In this document: positions 32,033 to 43,096 of the stretch, piece after piece
Position numbering within the stretch: the first letter of the stretch is position 1
How the letters are laid out: each line of letters starts with the position of its first letter
Assembly: GCA_018136815.1 (NCBI GenBank)
Contig: CM030932.1
Location: 62,001-126,000 of the forward strand
DNA: 64,000 nucleotides
From: Isochrysis galbana
Taxonomy: Eukaryota; Haptophyta; Isochrysidales; Isochrysidaceae
Reading direction: 5' to 3'
Notes under the pieces: generated by a model
Told to the model about the DNA's origin: nothing
Databases searched by the model: none
What the model saw: the letters and a program-made list of their open reading frames with translations, nothing else
Position numbers and translations under genes: made by a program

Positions 32033-35000
32033 TTGTACCTCACCAAAGGGCTGCCGCCCCTCCAGCCAACTTGCGTCGTGGATGGCCGTGAGTCGGCCAT
32101 GGCTAACCTCTCTCCTTCACCGCACCGTGGCGCTCTTCGCAGCCGCACCTACGTCGGTGTAGCTGGAGCGATGGCGATCCATTGGATGCCGGTTCTTCTT
32201 CGACATTTGAGCCAACAGCGAGACCAGACGTCGACGAAGAAATTGTCCGCGTTAGAGCTACTCGCTTGCGCGCGGTGCAGCCTATTGGACCGGCCTTCAC
32301 TTAGCTCGACCGAGGCTACCGCCTACGAGCCGTGGTCGGCTCTTCATCGTTATGAGAGGGGGAGGGAAACGAGTGAAGTTTCTTCCGACCCCGTTGTTTC
32401 CCGTCCAGCTACTCCCGAGTCAGACAACCACGAAGACCAAAAAGAAACCCACGATAACCACGACAACGACACGCCACTCCACGCCTCCGAGTCTACACTC
32501 CACGACCCATTCTCTCCATGGACCGCCCCGCCTCCGGCACGCGCGAGCTCGCCGCGTCCGACGACGCCGACGACTCTCCGGAAGCGGCGCCAACAATGGC
32601 AATCATTCGGAGTGAACGGGGACCAGAAATGGTCCAACGTCACGCTCGAAACCGCTGACGAAATAAGAGCGCAAGCTCTAGCCGGACGAAACGCCGACGA
32701 GGAATCCGACCTCGCCGCTGCCGTCCGAGCGCCGATCGAGTTCGTGGAAGCCAAAGGCATCCGCGCCGAAGAGCTAGCCTCATTAGTTCGAAGACCCAAG
32801 ACAGAAGCCCAAGCCCGTCTCGAGAAAGATTGGGAAAAGATGTCCGACCACCCGAGGCACCCCACCGACAAGAGAGGCCTGGGCTACACTAGTCCCAAGC
32901 TATCACCCTGTACCGCTACCAACGAGGACGACCCCTCTAGGCCCTCTGCCACGATAGCGGCAGTCGGAGTACCCGAAGAGACGACGACCAGTTTGACGAC
33001 GAATTCACCCGAGCAACGACGCTGGCGACCAACCCCGTCCCTGTCCGACACCATTGCACACGTGACCGCGCACCGGCCGGAGAGCGTCGTGGATACCCTA
33101 CCATCTGCCTACCCAAGGCATTGTCTATATGTTCGAGATCTAATGGTCTGCCGCTCCGGCGAGGCTGCCGGCAAAGAAGGAGTAATCTTAGCCGACTCCG
33201 CCCTCACGGTCAACAGCACACTCGCTGACACCGGAGCTGGCCCGTCGGTCGTGACCACTTCCCTCTTGTCCAGCCTACCCAACGACGCATGCGTCGAGCG
33301 GCTGCCGCAAGCCGTAGTGACACCGCTCCATGGCCCAGACGGCCTACCTCTTATCACGCGAGGCAAGGCTCGAATCGTTTTCTCCGTCGGTGGATTTCTC
33401 TTTCGTCATACGTTCATGGTGATTGAAGGCAACCCGATGCTACTGCTCGGGAACGACTTCTTAGCTACGCACGCCGCTTCGATTCAGCTCGCCTCCGACA
33501 GCGCGGACGGCTCTATCACCCTCGGTGCCCCATCCACGGTGGCTCCTCTTGAGGTTAATGGCAGTCCAAGCCCCGACGCTCCGCCGATCTTTCGCGTCTC
33601 GACGTCACCGATAGCGGTGGTCCCTGTCAGCATGACTTGTGCACAGGTCTGTCCGACCTCCGCGAACCCAATCACGACTGACTTCTTCCGAGGGCCGCAA
33701 GCCGCCGAAAACGACAACCAGCTAGTCTCCGAGCCGCTCTTCAACACGGCCGATGAGTTTGCCGCCAAAGCGCCGGCGTCTTGTGGCTCCGAGTACCTCC
33801 TATATACCCATGAACCTATCACGATCCCGGCCTATCATCGGGCGACGTTTCACGTCCGAATTCCGCTAGCTCTTCGAGAACACGAAGACTGCGCCATGCT
33901 CGTGGACCGGCTCCCTACACGCGAGACTATTGACAGCTCTCCGCTCGTCATCCCTCAAGTAGAGAGGCCGAAATCCGACCACACCATCGCGGTTACGGTG
34001 GCCAATACTGACCCCAAACCACTACACCTTCCGTCGTTCCATCCTGTAGCTTCGCTACAGGTTCGATTCAAGATTCACGCTGGAACTTATCACCGCGTCG
34101 GTGACAATAACTCGCCGGATGTGATTGAGTCGCTCAACGAGGACCAACGCAAGCTCCTCGAGGCAGCCAAGATCGACCCCGAGGGCCGTCTCTCGATGCC
34201 CCAACGTGAACAAGTTCGTCGTCTACTGGCCCGACGTATCGCTGCTTTCGCAATTGACCCGACTAACCCGAATCACACTCACGTGATGGAGGTAGAGCTA
34301 CCGCTCAACCCCGGAGCCGAAGCTCACCGTCACGCACCGTCTAGAGTTGGACGAGAGGGTGAGAAGATCATAGAGGACGAAGTTTGCAAGATGGAGTCCG
34401 CGGGCATCATTAGGAAATCAAATTCGTCGTGGGCCTCTCGAGTCGTGTTAGTCACTAAGAAGGATGGCTCCGTACGTTTCTGCGTAGATTATCGCGACGT
34501 CAACTCCAAGCTTCGTCTAGAGGACAGCCCTCTTCCCCTCACGGTAGAAGCCATCGACCGATTGTCGTCCGGTCAAGGCAACCTCGATTCTCTATTCCTT
34601 TGCACCCTGGACCTGGCATCTGGTTTCTGGGGTATACCGATCAAAGAATCCGATAAACATATCACCGCGTTCACTACTCATCGCGGCAAGTACGAGTTCA
34701 ATTACTTGCCTTTCGGTGTTCAATCCGGTCCCTCGTATATGTGCCGCCTCATGGACGCCGTTCTCGGTGGGCTGGCATGGGAGATTTGTATGCCATACTT
34801 GGATGATGTCGGCGCCTGGTCGACAGGTGTAGGTGACTCGCTGCAGGCCAGGGAAGAGTCGTCATTCCAACAAATGTTACACCGTCTTGATCTTGTCTTG
34901 GAACGTCTCATCTGGGCGGGCCTCACTTGCAAGATGTCGAAATGCGTTTTCTTTGCCACCTCGGCTGAATATCTCGGCCACGTTGTTTCGCGTGAAGGTC

Positions 35001-37510
35001 TTCGGATGGATCCCAAGAAAGTGGAAGCTGTCTCGAAAATCGACCCAACCCAAATCAACTCGATCGAAGCCGTCCGTTCGTTCCTTGGATTGTGCTCCTA
35101 CTACCGCCGTTTCATCCGTCGTTTTGCGATCCGTGCGGCGCCGTTAACCGCTCTCACGCGGAAAGGGTGCGACGTCCCGGTCGAGTCGCAAACAGAAGCC
35201 TGTCGACAGGCTATCGAAGATCTCAAGCAAGCTATCTGTGAAGAACCCGTACTTGCACCTCCTCGAGACGACCGTCCTTTCCTCGTTAAAACCGACGGTG
35301 CTAGCAAGCTCGGCATCGCCGGCGTCCTCGCCCAAAAAGACGACGAAGGGAGAGAGCGCGTCGTTGCATACTACGGTCGTAGCTTGAGTCCGGCTGAGCG
35401 CCATTGGACAGTCACTGAAATCGAACTTCTAGCAGCGCTAGAATCGATCCGAAATTGGAGGCCTTATCTTTGGGGTCGCCACTTCACCCTCGTCGTAGAC
35501 CATTCAGCTTTGCGCTGGCTTCACACGATGAAAGATCAAGTCACCGGTGGTCCAGCCTCGCGCCTCATGCGATGGGTCCTAAAGCTAGCCGAATATAGAT
35601 TCGACGTCGTGCACAAACCTGGAGTCACTCACTGGGACGCCGACGGCTTATCCCGCTTAGTTGCTCTCGAGCCTGATCACGATCCTCTCCATCTCGAGGA
35701 GAGTGACGCCCATTCTTTCGATTCTTCTGAAATTCACGACATAGTCGCCGCCGCGGTTACTTCATCCACCCTCACCGCTCGCCGCCAACAAGCAAGCGAT
35801 AGGCTCGCTCGTCAAGCATCGGAATCTTCGGAGTCGATTACCTCCTCGTATCTCGATGTGGGCGTGCCTCATGCCGACGAATTACGTCAAGCGCTCTCTA
35901 CCGACGATCTCGCCAGCTCGATCCTTTCTGAAGTCGAGTCGATCCTTCCGAAAGCTTCCTCTTCGATTGACTCTAGCTCGTCGTCGAAGAAAAGTTCCCG
36001 ATTCCTCCTTCGCGATGGCCTACTCTACTACCGCTCCTCAGAAGCGGAAGAGGCTCCTCTTCGTTTGTACATTCCGGAGTCCCTTCGTGACACGTACCTC
36101 CGCGCCTACCATGACCACCTTGGTCACCCAGGTGCGACAAGGACGTCTACCCTACTTCGTACTCGAGTGTACTGGCCTGGCATGTCCGCCTCTGTATCGG
36201 AATACGTTCGAGAGTGCCACGAATGCACTCTTGGCAAACCGTTACCGCGACCGCTCGCCCATCCATCCGGTCTTTCCATCGGATCTTATCCTTTCGACGT
36301 CGTCTATTGCGATATTCTTTCGATGGCGCCCACTCACGATTTCGTATCCGGCCGCTCCGGTTTTGACAAGCTGATTGTTTTCGTCGATTCTCTCTCTCGT
36401 TGGATTGAAGCTGAGCCTTGCAACGGTAACCCCTCGTCCTCGAAATGTCTAGACGTCTTCATGCGTCTCATCGTATCTCGTTATGGAGTCCCTCGCCAAC
36501 TTCGAACCGACGCCGGCTCGAATCTTTGCTCTCGATTAGTGGACCTAATTCTCAAAGCGACCGGCACGGACTTAAGCACTACTGAAGCCTATCGCCACGA
36601 AGGCGTAGGGCTAGTAGAAAGAGCTCAACAAACTCTCCTCACGATGACTCGAGTCTCCAATGAAGGCGGCGCCCATTGGGTCGATCACCTTCCGTTTCTT
36701 CTCATGTCTATGCGAGCGACCGCCGGTCGCGTCGTACCCAAGTCACCCGCGGCTATCTTGTTTGGTCGGGAGCTTCGTCTTCCAGCTCAACTTGCTGACC
36801 CTGCTCCTGTTCTTGAGTTGCTTCCATCTAGGCCTCCGTCCGATGCCGTCACTTACGCCACCGAGCTCAATAAGAAGCTTCTCGAGTCGTGGCGTTCCGC
36901 CCTCGAAAGTACTCAAGAAGCCCAACGTGAATCGATGCGCTCCGCCTCTCAAAAGTCTAAACTCGGTGTTACCTTCAAACAAGGAGACAGAGTTTGTCGT
37001 CGAATCCCTGGCCACGCCAACAAACTTCAATACCTCTACTCCGGTCCTTACCGAGTAGAAGAAGCCATCTCGGCCACTCGATACCGTCTACGCGATCTCG
37101 AAAATCGTCAAGTCAAGGATGAAGTTCACATTTCCAATCTTCGTCCATACTTTACCGTCACCGATTCGTCTCCGCTCGCTGGAGATGAGTATTTGGTCGA
37201 AGAGTTACTCGATCGCAAGGGCGATGGAGTTTCATTCAAGTATCTCGTCAAATGGCGCGGCTATCCTCGTTCTGAAGCTACTTGGGAGTCTCGAATTGAG
37301 TTGCTTCGGCGTTGTGCTGATCTAGTTGAGTCGTACGACACCACTTTCGACCGCCGTCCGGTTCAACCCCAAGCTCACTCCGCTGTAGACTCCTCTTCAA
37401 GTCCAAGTTCAAGTCCCCAGTCTAATCAAGTTCCACGTCGAGTTCAAGAGTCAAATCGTATTCCTCCTGATCTGCCTTCAAGTCGTACCCGTTCTCGTTC
37501 ACGTTCGTAG
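32033..37510 (+). CDS. pol: Gypsy pol polyprotein: methyltransferase C-terminus, protease, RT, RNase H, integrase, chromodomain
   Basis: An open frame of 1825 codons. After the end of the methyltransferase-like domain come: aspartic protease ADTGAGPS with DTG at 399-401; reverse transcriptase (VRFCVDYRDVN, LPFGVQSGPS, YLDD at 922-925); RNase H (LVKTDGASKLG, TEIELLAALE, VVDHSALRWL); integrase zinc domain (HLGHPG.., CHECTLGK) near 1360; and a D,D(35)E core (YCDILS; TDAGSN; the Glu in GLVERAQQ lies 35 residues between). Last is a chromodomain at about 1715-1770 (YLVEELLDRK, YLVKWRGYPRSEATWE). All catalytic residues are present. The first ATG at 32033 is inside the methyltransferase-like domain, so translation presumably enters from upstream. 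Confidence 0.93.
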   Translation: MYLTKGLPPLQPTCVVDGRESAMANLSPSPHRGALRSRTYVGVAGAMAIHWMPVLLRHLSQQRDQTSTKKLSALELLACARCSLLDRPSLSSTEATAYEPWSALHRYERGRETSEVSSDPVVSRPATPESDNHEDQKETHDNHDNDTPLHASESTLHDPFSPWTAPPPARASSPRPTTPTTLRKRRQQWQSFGVNGDQKWSNVTLETADEIRAQALAGRNADEESDLAAAVRAPIEFVEAKGIRAEELASLVRRPKTEAQARLEKDWEKMSDHPRHPTDKRGLGYTSPKLSPCTATNEDDPSRPSATIAAVGVPEETTTSLTTNSPEQRRWRPTPSLSDTIAHVTAHRPESVVDTLPSAYPRHCLYVRDLMVCRSGEAAGKEGVILADSALTVNSTLADTGAGPSVVTTSLLSSLPNDACVERLPQAVVTPLHGPDGLPLITRGKARIVFSVGGFLFRHTFMVIEGNPMLLLGNDFLATHAASIQLASDSADGSITLGAPSTVAPLEVNGSPSPDAPPIFRVSTSPIAVVPVSMTCAQVCPTSANPITTDFFRGPQAAENDNQLVSEPLFNTADEFAAKAPASCGSEYLLYTHEPITIPAYHRATFHVRIPLALREHEDCAMLVDRLPTRETIDSSPLVIPQVERPKSDHTIAVTVANTDPKPLHLPSFHPVASLQVRFKIHAGTYHRVGDNNSPDVIESLNEDQRKLLEAAKIDPEGRLSMPQREQVRRLLARRIAAFAIDPTNPNHTHVMEVELPLNPGAEAHRHAPSRVGREGEKIIEDEVCKMESAGIIRKSNSSWASRVVLVTKKDGSVRFCVDYRDVNSKLRLEDSPLPLTVEAIDRLSSGQGNLDSLFLCTLDLASGFWGIPIKESDKHITAFTTHRGKYEFNYLPFGVQSGPSYMCRLMDAVLGGLAWEICMPYLDDVGAWSTGVGDSLQAREESSFQQMLHRLDLVLERLIWAGLTCKMSKCVFFATSAEYLGHVVSREGLRMDPKKVEAVSKIDPTQINSIEAVRSFLGLCSYYRRFIRRFAIRAAPLTALTRKGCDVPVESQTEACRQAIEDLKQAICEEPVLAPPRDDRPFLVKTDGASKLGIAGVLAQKDDEGRERVVAYYGRSLSPAERHWTVTEIELLAALESIRNWRPYLWGRHFTLVVDHSALRWLHTMKDQVTGGPASRLMRWVLKLAEYRFDVVHKPGVTHWDADGLSRLVALEPDHDPLHLEESDAHSFDSSEIHDIVAAAVTSSTLTARRQQASDRLARQASESSESITSSYLDVGVPHADELRQALSTDDLASSILSEVESILPKASSSIDSSSSSKKSSRFLLRDGLLYYRSSEAEEAPLRLYIPESLRDTYLRAYHDHLGHPGATRTSTLLRTRVYWPGMSASVSEYVRECHECTLGKPLPRPLAHPSGLSIGSYPFDVVYCDILSMAPTHDFVSGRSGFDKLIVFVDSLSRWIEAEPCNGNPSSSKCLDVFMRLIVSRYGVPRQLRTDAGSNLCSRLVDLILKATGTDLSTTEAYRHEGVGLVERAQQTLLTMTRVSNEGGAHWVDHLPFLLMSMRATAGRVVPKSPAAILFGRELRLPAQLADPAPVLELLPSRPPSDAVTYATELNKKLLESWRSALESTQEAQRESMRSASQKSKLGVTFKQGDRVCRRIPGHANKLQYLYSGPYRVEEAISATRYRLRDLENRQVKDEVHISNLRPYFTVTDSSPLAGDEYLVEELLDRKGDGVSFKYLVKWRGYPRSEATWESRIELLRRCADLVESYDTTFDRRPVQPQAHSAVDSSSSPSSSPQSNQVPRRVQESNRIPPDLPSSRTRSRSRS

Positions 37511-37774
37511 CGCTAAGTGCTAAGTCGACCGGAAGTGGATGATTAGCGTCGCGTCAGCGCCTGACCCAGCGCAACTGCCCGAGCAAAACTCCTGTAAAAG
37601 GGAGAACGTGGTAGGACGTGGCGTACGAAATCGGGGGCCGCCGCGCTAAGCTGCCGATTTTGTGCTCGCTTTGGATCCATGGGTTAATCCTCCTCTTCTA
37701 AGTCTCTCGTCTCGTATGGTTAAATGAACTCTCTTGGCTCGACATCGGGAGACGTCTCGATTTAAGTCGGGGGG
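37511..37774 (+). other. Retrotransposon 3' untranslated region with polypurine tract
   Basis: No gene. It ends in AAGTCGGGGGG directly before TGTTG at 37775, the expected position of a polypurine tract primer next to the 3' LTR. Confidence 0.6.
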
Positions 37775-38830
37775 TGTTGTATTCCTGCCCATCTGAAGGC
37801 TGTAGGCATGAATATTCGTGTAAGGTACGCGCTCACAATTACAATTGAACAGTTCCCCGTGTTGCCACTGACGCACAAGACACACAGATTCGGATTCCCC
37901 ATGGTCTCAAGTCCAGGTTTGCAGATTTTGGTCTCGAAATTTGCGATTCGAATTTTGTTTTTGCTGTTACTATAATTGTTGGCTCGTTTAAGGTAATAAA
38001 CCGGCATGACTTCGACTTCTCGTTCCGCAGTTGCTCTGCGAGACTCTCTCTCTCTCTCTCTCCGTCCTCCTCTCCTCGGCCGACGGAGGGAAGTTTCGTC
38101 CAAAACATTCTCCGGTCCCAGGATGTTCCGTGGGGGTCTCTCTGCGCTCCGCGAGGGAAAGGACGCGATCTCGCTCCGAGATCACCCTCGCGCCCTCCCA
38201 CGCTGCCCCGCCGTGCCCTCGGTCCCTCGCCCCCCGCGGCAGGTTCTTCCTCTCGGCGTGCCATCCGTCGCCTCCGGCCGTTATATTATTCCCCCCCCCG
38301 CGCGAGGTTCTTCTCCTCCGCGCGCGGTTCGTTTCCTCCGGCCGTCGTTCGTTCCCCCCCCCGCGCGCGCTGTTTCCCCCCCCTCGCTTCGATTCCTCTC
38401 GCGATTCCTTCGATGATTGCCTCCATCTCGTCCGTTCTTCTTCGCGATTCTCGCGGAGGGGGTACCGATGTTTAACGTTAGTTTCGCCGCGTTTTCGGTG
38501 AAAGAAAGGAAGAACGAATGGCACGCGCCCCGCGTCTCGCGTCTTGTTTCGTCGCCCCTTGCTCGTCGCTTGTCTAGAAGGTCTCTCTGCACATCGCCTT
38601 CTTCCCCCGCGCGAGTTTGGACCTCTCCTCGACCCTCCGCGTTGGCTTCAGCGGACGAGTTTTCACTTTAACGATAGTTTGAACCCTTCGTTTGCGTAGT
38701 TTTGCGCTCTCTTTCCGTATTTCTTCGCGCATGACGAGCGATCGCGACCTCAGCCTTTGTCGCACGGGGAGGGTTTGTTTATCGTATGATTCCGGAGTGT
38801 TTACGTTAGTTTTCTGAGCCCAAGGTCGTT
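37775..38830 (+). repeat. LTR of the gypsy element (right end approximate)
   Basis: Begins TGTTGTATTCC after the polypurine tract. Contains GGTAATAAACC near 37992, a CT dinucleotide run near 38042, and C-rich segments. The right end cannot be fixed without the partner LTR; it must lie before the leader repeat at 38907. I did not find a convincing tRNA primer-binding site. Confidence 0.65.
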
Positions 38831-38906
38831 GGGGTTTGGGTTTCTTGTGAGTGTTTTTGTAGCAACTTCGTCGAGTCCCACCGTGTTCCCAAGCGAGTCC
38901 CCCCGA

Positions 38907-39440
38907 GTTCCCGAGTCTATACCCCGAGTCAACGAGTCAATACCAGCCAAGCACGCGCCTGAGCCACCCCCAGTCGCCTGCCACCACCTCCCACAAGCCT
39001 CCTTCCACACTTCCGCGCCCTCCGTGCGTCGTGCGTCGTGCGTCGATCACCATGCCCGTAGTCACCCCCGAGGAAAGCTCCATGAGCTCCCCGCAAGAAC
39101 CGCATTCCGCGCTAGCTGCCGGCGCGCCCTCGCAGGCCATCTCCAAGAGTGAGATGAGCCTTGCTCTGACAAGTTCCCGAGTCTATACCCCGAGTCAACG
39201 AGTCAATACAAGTCAAGCACGCGCCTGAGCCACCCCCAGTCGCCTGCCACCACCTCCCACAAGCCTCCTTCCACACTTCCGCGCCCTCCGTGTGTCGTAC
39301 GTCGTGCGTCGATCACCATGCCCGTAGTCACCCCCGAGGAAAGCTCCATGAGCTCCCACCAAGAACCGCATTCCGCGCTAGCTGCCGGCGCGCCCTCGCA
39401 GGCAATCTCCAAGACTGAGATCAGCCTTGCTCTGACAGAT
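38907..39440 (+). repeat. Duplicated leader plus gag start after the LTR (266-bp period)
   Basis: Two head-to-tail copies start at 38907 and 39173. Each begins GTTCCCGAGTCTATACCCCG and contains the gag start MPVVTPEESSMSS.QEPHSALAAG. The same gag start also opens the element at 26592. Leader plus gag after the LTR means a second, truncated element lies downstream, so this LTR is also the 5' LTR of that one. Confidence 0.85.
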
Positions 39441-40429
39441 TCTGCCTCGAGCCTCGAGGAACCTTGGTGGTGGGGGAGGGGAAGGGGGAAGGGAGGGGGG
39501 TTGTAAGTTGTAAGTTGTAAGGGAGGGTTGGTTGGGAAGTAGATAGAGCATTGCAATTGCAACACTAGCACGCCTACCTCACGCCGTACAAACAGCGGAA
39601 ACAACTGTTGTTTCAAGATTTTTCTTGCCACCCCCTACCTACCTCCTACCTACCTGGCCGGTGGCCTGTGCCCGTGCCCTTGTCCCTCGTACGCTAGACG
39701 CTAGCTAGTTAGTTTGTGAACCCCCTCCCACGCCCAAATATGCAGTAAATATGTGAAATATGCGCAAAAATGTAATGATATGTAATTTGGAAAAGTTGAC
39801 CCAAATATGTAGTTCAATATGTCACATATTTTTGCCAAAGCCTATCAATTACATGCTCACCTCTCACCTCCCCCCCCAAAACGGGAACGCGCGTATTTCT
39901 TTGCCACCTACTACTTTACTTGTACTCTAGTCGGCCACTGTCTCGAGTGTGCGCGGGGTGCTTCCTACTGGTAGGAGTCAAAATAGTACCACGAGAGAGA
40001 CCGGGGGGGGGGGGGGGCGCGCGGGGCGGGGGGGGCGGGGGGGGGGGCGCGGGGGGGGGGAAGGGGTGTGACGTGCGCCCCCCCCCCCCCAGACACTCTC
40101 CACAGCCCCTGCTACCCCGCCCCGCCACCGCCCCCCGCCTCCCACGTACGCTCTACTCTCAATACACCCCTCTACTTTCTCCTAACCCACGACCCCTCTT
40201 TTCCCACTTTCTCCCGGCCGCTTCCTTCTCTTTCTCTCCCCAGCTGCTGAGCTCCTCCACCCCCACACATACCTAAGGAGCCCCGTTTCTCTCTCTCTCT
40301 TCCCAATCCCCTTCCTGCTCTCTCCTTCTCTCCCTCTCTCTCTCTCTCCCTTTCCTCCCCCCCCCCTTCTCTCCCCCCTCCCCCTCCCGCGCGCGTCTTC
40401 CCCCCCCTCCCCTCGGTCCCTGCGCGGCG
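39441..40429. other. Non-coding; AT-rich patch, then G-run and CT-rich upstream region of the prohibitin gene
   Basis: Near 39735-39860 an AT-rich patch repeats AAATATG-type words. Runs of G and C occupy 40003-40090. A CT-rich stretch at 40285-40420 directly precedes the prohibitin start codon and is a plausible promoter/5' UTR element; no TATA box is evident. No gene seen. Confidence 0.5.
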
Positions 40430-41735
40430 ATGGCGGAGCGGATGCGCGAGCTGCTCTCCCGCCTCGGCTCCAGCATGCCAGCGGGCGGCGGCGGCGTAGG
40501 CCGCGCGATGGGACTCGGTGTCGTCGGCATCTCCGGCCTCGCATACGCCTCCGCCTCCTGCCTCTTCAACGTCGAGGGAGGACACCGCGCTGTCATGTAC
40601 CACCGCTTTGGCGGAGTGCAGGAGAGGGTACGCAACGAGGGGACGCATATCGTCATCCCGTGGTTCCAGAGGCCAATCCTGTATGACGTGCGCGCCAAGC
40701 CGCGTATGATCCAGTCACTCACTGGAAGCAAAGGTGCGGCACACACTCAATCTCAACGCTGCCTCCTTTCGTCTTCCTCCACCTCTTGCCCCCTTGCCCT
40801 CCTGCACCGCCTTTGACAGTACCTGGCCGTCAGGGTCCGGCCGCCTTGAGGCTTGCGTGGCGCGCAACTCTCACACACAAGTCTTGAACATGCAAAGACT
40901 CCAACCATGAGGCCTGTGACGATGCTTTGAGCGTTGCATCTGCATCTGCATCATCAACCCCCCCCCCCTCAGTTACCCATTCCGGTGTAACCCTCATTTC
41001 GCATCCCCCGCAGATCTTCAAATGGTTAATATCTCCCTACGTGTACTCTCCCGCCCGGACACGATGCATCTGCCCACGATCTACCGTGAGCTGGGCACCG
41101 ACTACGATGAGCGCGTTCTCCCTTCGATTGTGAACGAGGTGCTCAAGGCGGTGGTTGCACAATACAATGCTGCCCAGCTCATCACCATGCGCGAAGCGGT
41201 TTCGCAGCGCATTCGCACCGATCTGCTTGCTCGGGCGAAGGAGTTCCACTTGGTCTTGGATGATGTGTCGATTACGCACCTGTCCTTCGGCAAAGAGTAT
41301 ACCGCCGCTGTAGAAGCGAAGCAGGTTGCACAGCAGGAGGCAGAGCGCGCCAAGTTCATTGTGGACAAGGCAAAGCAAGAGAAAAAGTCAACCATTATCA
41401 AGGCGCAGGGTGAAGCCCGTTCTGCCAAGCTCATTGGAGATGCCGTGCGTGACAATCCGGGTTATATCCAGCTCCGCAGGCTGGAAGCCGCGCGTGATGT
41501 CGCGACGACGCTCTCCAAGTCGGCCAACCGCGTCTTCTTGGACACATCATCGCTACTCCTGAATGTCACTGACAAGAGCGATGTCAACCTCGAGACTCTT
41601 GCCGACCAGCGTGCGGCCACTGCCGCTGCTAGCGAGGCCGCTGCCGCAGCGGCTGCCGCTGCCAGCGCTGCTGCTAGCGCTGCCAACGCCTTCACCGCCA
41701 ACAACATCGACGGAGCCCCATCACCCGCATTGTAA
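40430..41735 (+). CDS. PHB2: Prohibitin-2
   Basis: Inner mitochondrial membrane scaffold that forms rings with prohibitin-1 and supports cristae and protein quality control. Exons 40430-40733 and 41014-41735 (GT-AG intron, phase 1) encode 341 aa. Visible are an N-terminal hydrophobic anchor (about 28-45), [38 protein letters not shown], then [50 protein letters not shown] and the C-terminal coiled coil ([23 protein letters not shown]). The last 40 residues are an Ala-rich extension (..[12 protein letters not shown]..) not usual for the family. The start is the first ATG before the basic N-terminus. Very secure. Confidence 0.97.
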
Positions 41736-43000
41736 AGTGGGAGAGGGGGGTATTGCAACTGTGCCTCACCACAATACCGCTCTAGACCGCTGTTGGGCCA
41801 CCATGCTCCATCTGGATAGTTGCTGCGAGGACCGCCTCGAGACGACGCTCCCCGAGACCTCACTTGTGGCCGGTCAAGAGTATTGGGGCCCCGAGCGCGG
41901 TATGCTGCTCATCTAGAAGTTGACTTTTGGGGCTGGACGTGGCACAGAATGGCTTCCAACTGTGTTGACACCACTCCATTGACATAAGTTCTTGGTTAAC
42001 TTGTCCTTCTCCACTTGCACCTCACGCTCAAGTTGAGTTCGTCATTCGCCTGGAGGCCTCGCCCGCAATCATCTCGACGAGATTCGCTGCGAGACAAGGC
42101 CTTCAATTGGTTCTCCGGCCATAGCGCGGATACACGGACCGTTGACGTCATGCGCCTTGGCGGTTCGAGATCGACTCCTCCAGATATTGGGCACCTGGCT
42201 CCGGAGCTCGGCGACCTTCTTGCAATCGCTTTACCGCGGACACCTTTTCCGACGCATTGAATACCATCAATGTGAGTTGACACATCTACTTCGAGTGACG
42301 ACTCCAGGGATGGCACATACAGCAACCCCGGCAAGTATCCGTATCAGCGACTATCCCGGGTTGTTGAGAGGGAGGGGATGCGGGGAAGGAGTGACAAGGT
42401 GGTCCGACGGGGAGAAATACATGTGAAAAGATGATAGGGTATAAGAGTCAAGTGCGGTTCGAGTGAGTCGTCGTTGTGTTGTTGAGGGTTTGGCGAGTGG
42501 GGCAACAATGTGCTGGAAACAGGTGCTGCCGAGCGATAGAGGGAAGAGTGAAGAGCGCGGCCGCGGTTTAAGTTTTAAGAAGTTGAGCCGGAGCCAAGAG
42601 ACAGCTACTACAATGTTGTAATCATATGATGATGATGTTGATGATTATTGAGCATAAGTACCGCTACTCTCACTAACCTTGCCCCAACACGCCAAGCCAT
42701 GACGCACATGACCGCAGCCAAATCCTAAGGCGCCTTACTAAGGCACAAAGCCTTTGTCATTGTCACAAACAAAACTTTGCACCTAATTGTACCTCGTACC
42801 TCGGCCCCCCACAGGCCCCAAGCTCCCGTTTGAATTCCCCACAAGCTTATTGGGGTGTTGAGAGGAAAATCCAATCAGTCAGTCACCAATGTACAATGTA
42901 ACGTGTGCATTGAAGACTTACGAGGGACCAGGGAAAAAAAAGGATCTGAAGATTCAGGGCTACACACCTATCGCTAGACGGTAGGGCCTGGTAAGAGTTT
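41736..43000. other. Intergenic, no supported gene
   Basis: A minus-strand frame at 41996-42334 is open but has no recognised domain. An ATGATG-rich microsatellite lies near 42627. Otherwise nothing seen. Confidence 0.5.
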
Positions 43001-43004
43001 CGCG

Positions 43005-43096
43005 CCGGACCCCCCCAAGTTTCGCGCAAAAGTTTTGCAAAGTTTCGCACTAATCCGCCCAAGTTTCGCAATAAGTTTCGCAAGTTTCGCGTCTTT
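43005..43096 (+). repeat. Short repeats of AAGTTTCGC
   Basis: The word AAGTTTCGC (or AAGTTTTGC) occurs about seven times with variable spacing. Similar AAATTTCG/GAAACGAAAT clusters occur at 52240-52330 and 53835-53930, next to another hAT relic, so these may be subterminal repeats of hAT elements. Confidence 0.5.

Larger units (their letters stand above)
26575..38830 (+). mobile_element. Ty3/gypsy chromodomain LTR retrotransposon with methyltransferase-like domain
   Basis: Starts (after the gap) inside the leader/gag start MPVVTPEESSMSS, continues through a frameshifted gag region, a cytosine-methyltransferase-like segment, protease, reverse transcriptase, RNase H, integrase and chromodomain, and ends in an LTR beginning at 37775. 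RT-RNaseH-IN order and the chromodomain identify Ty3/gypsy (chromovirus-like). The total of more than 12 kb is long for the group because of the extended gag region and the extra domain. The 5' LTR is not visible. Confidence 0.93.

Noticed and set aside
38825..38850. Telomere-like repeat (TTGGGGTTTGGGTTTC)
   Set aside because: Only about two imperfect units inside the retrotransposon leader region.
41996..42334. Minus-strand 112-codon frame after the prohibitin gene
   Set aside because: Looks somewhat protein-like but has no recognised motif, start context or partner exon; not enough to call a gene.
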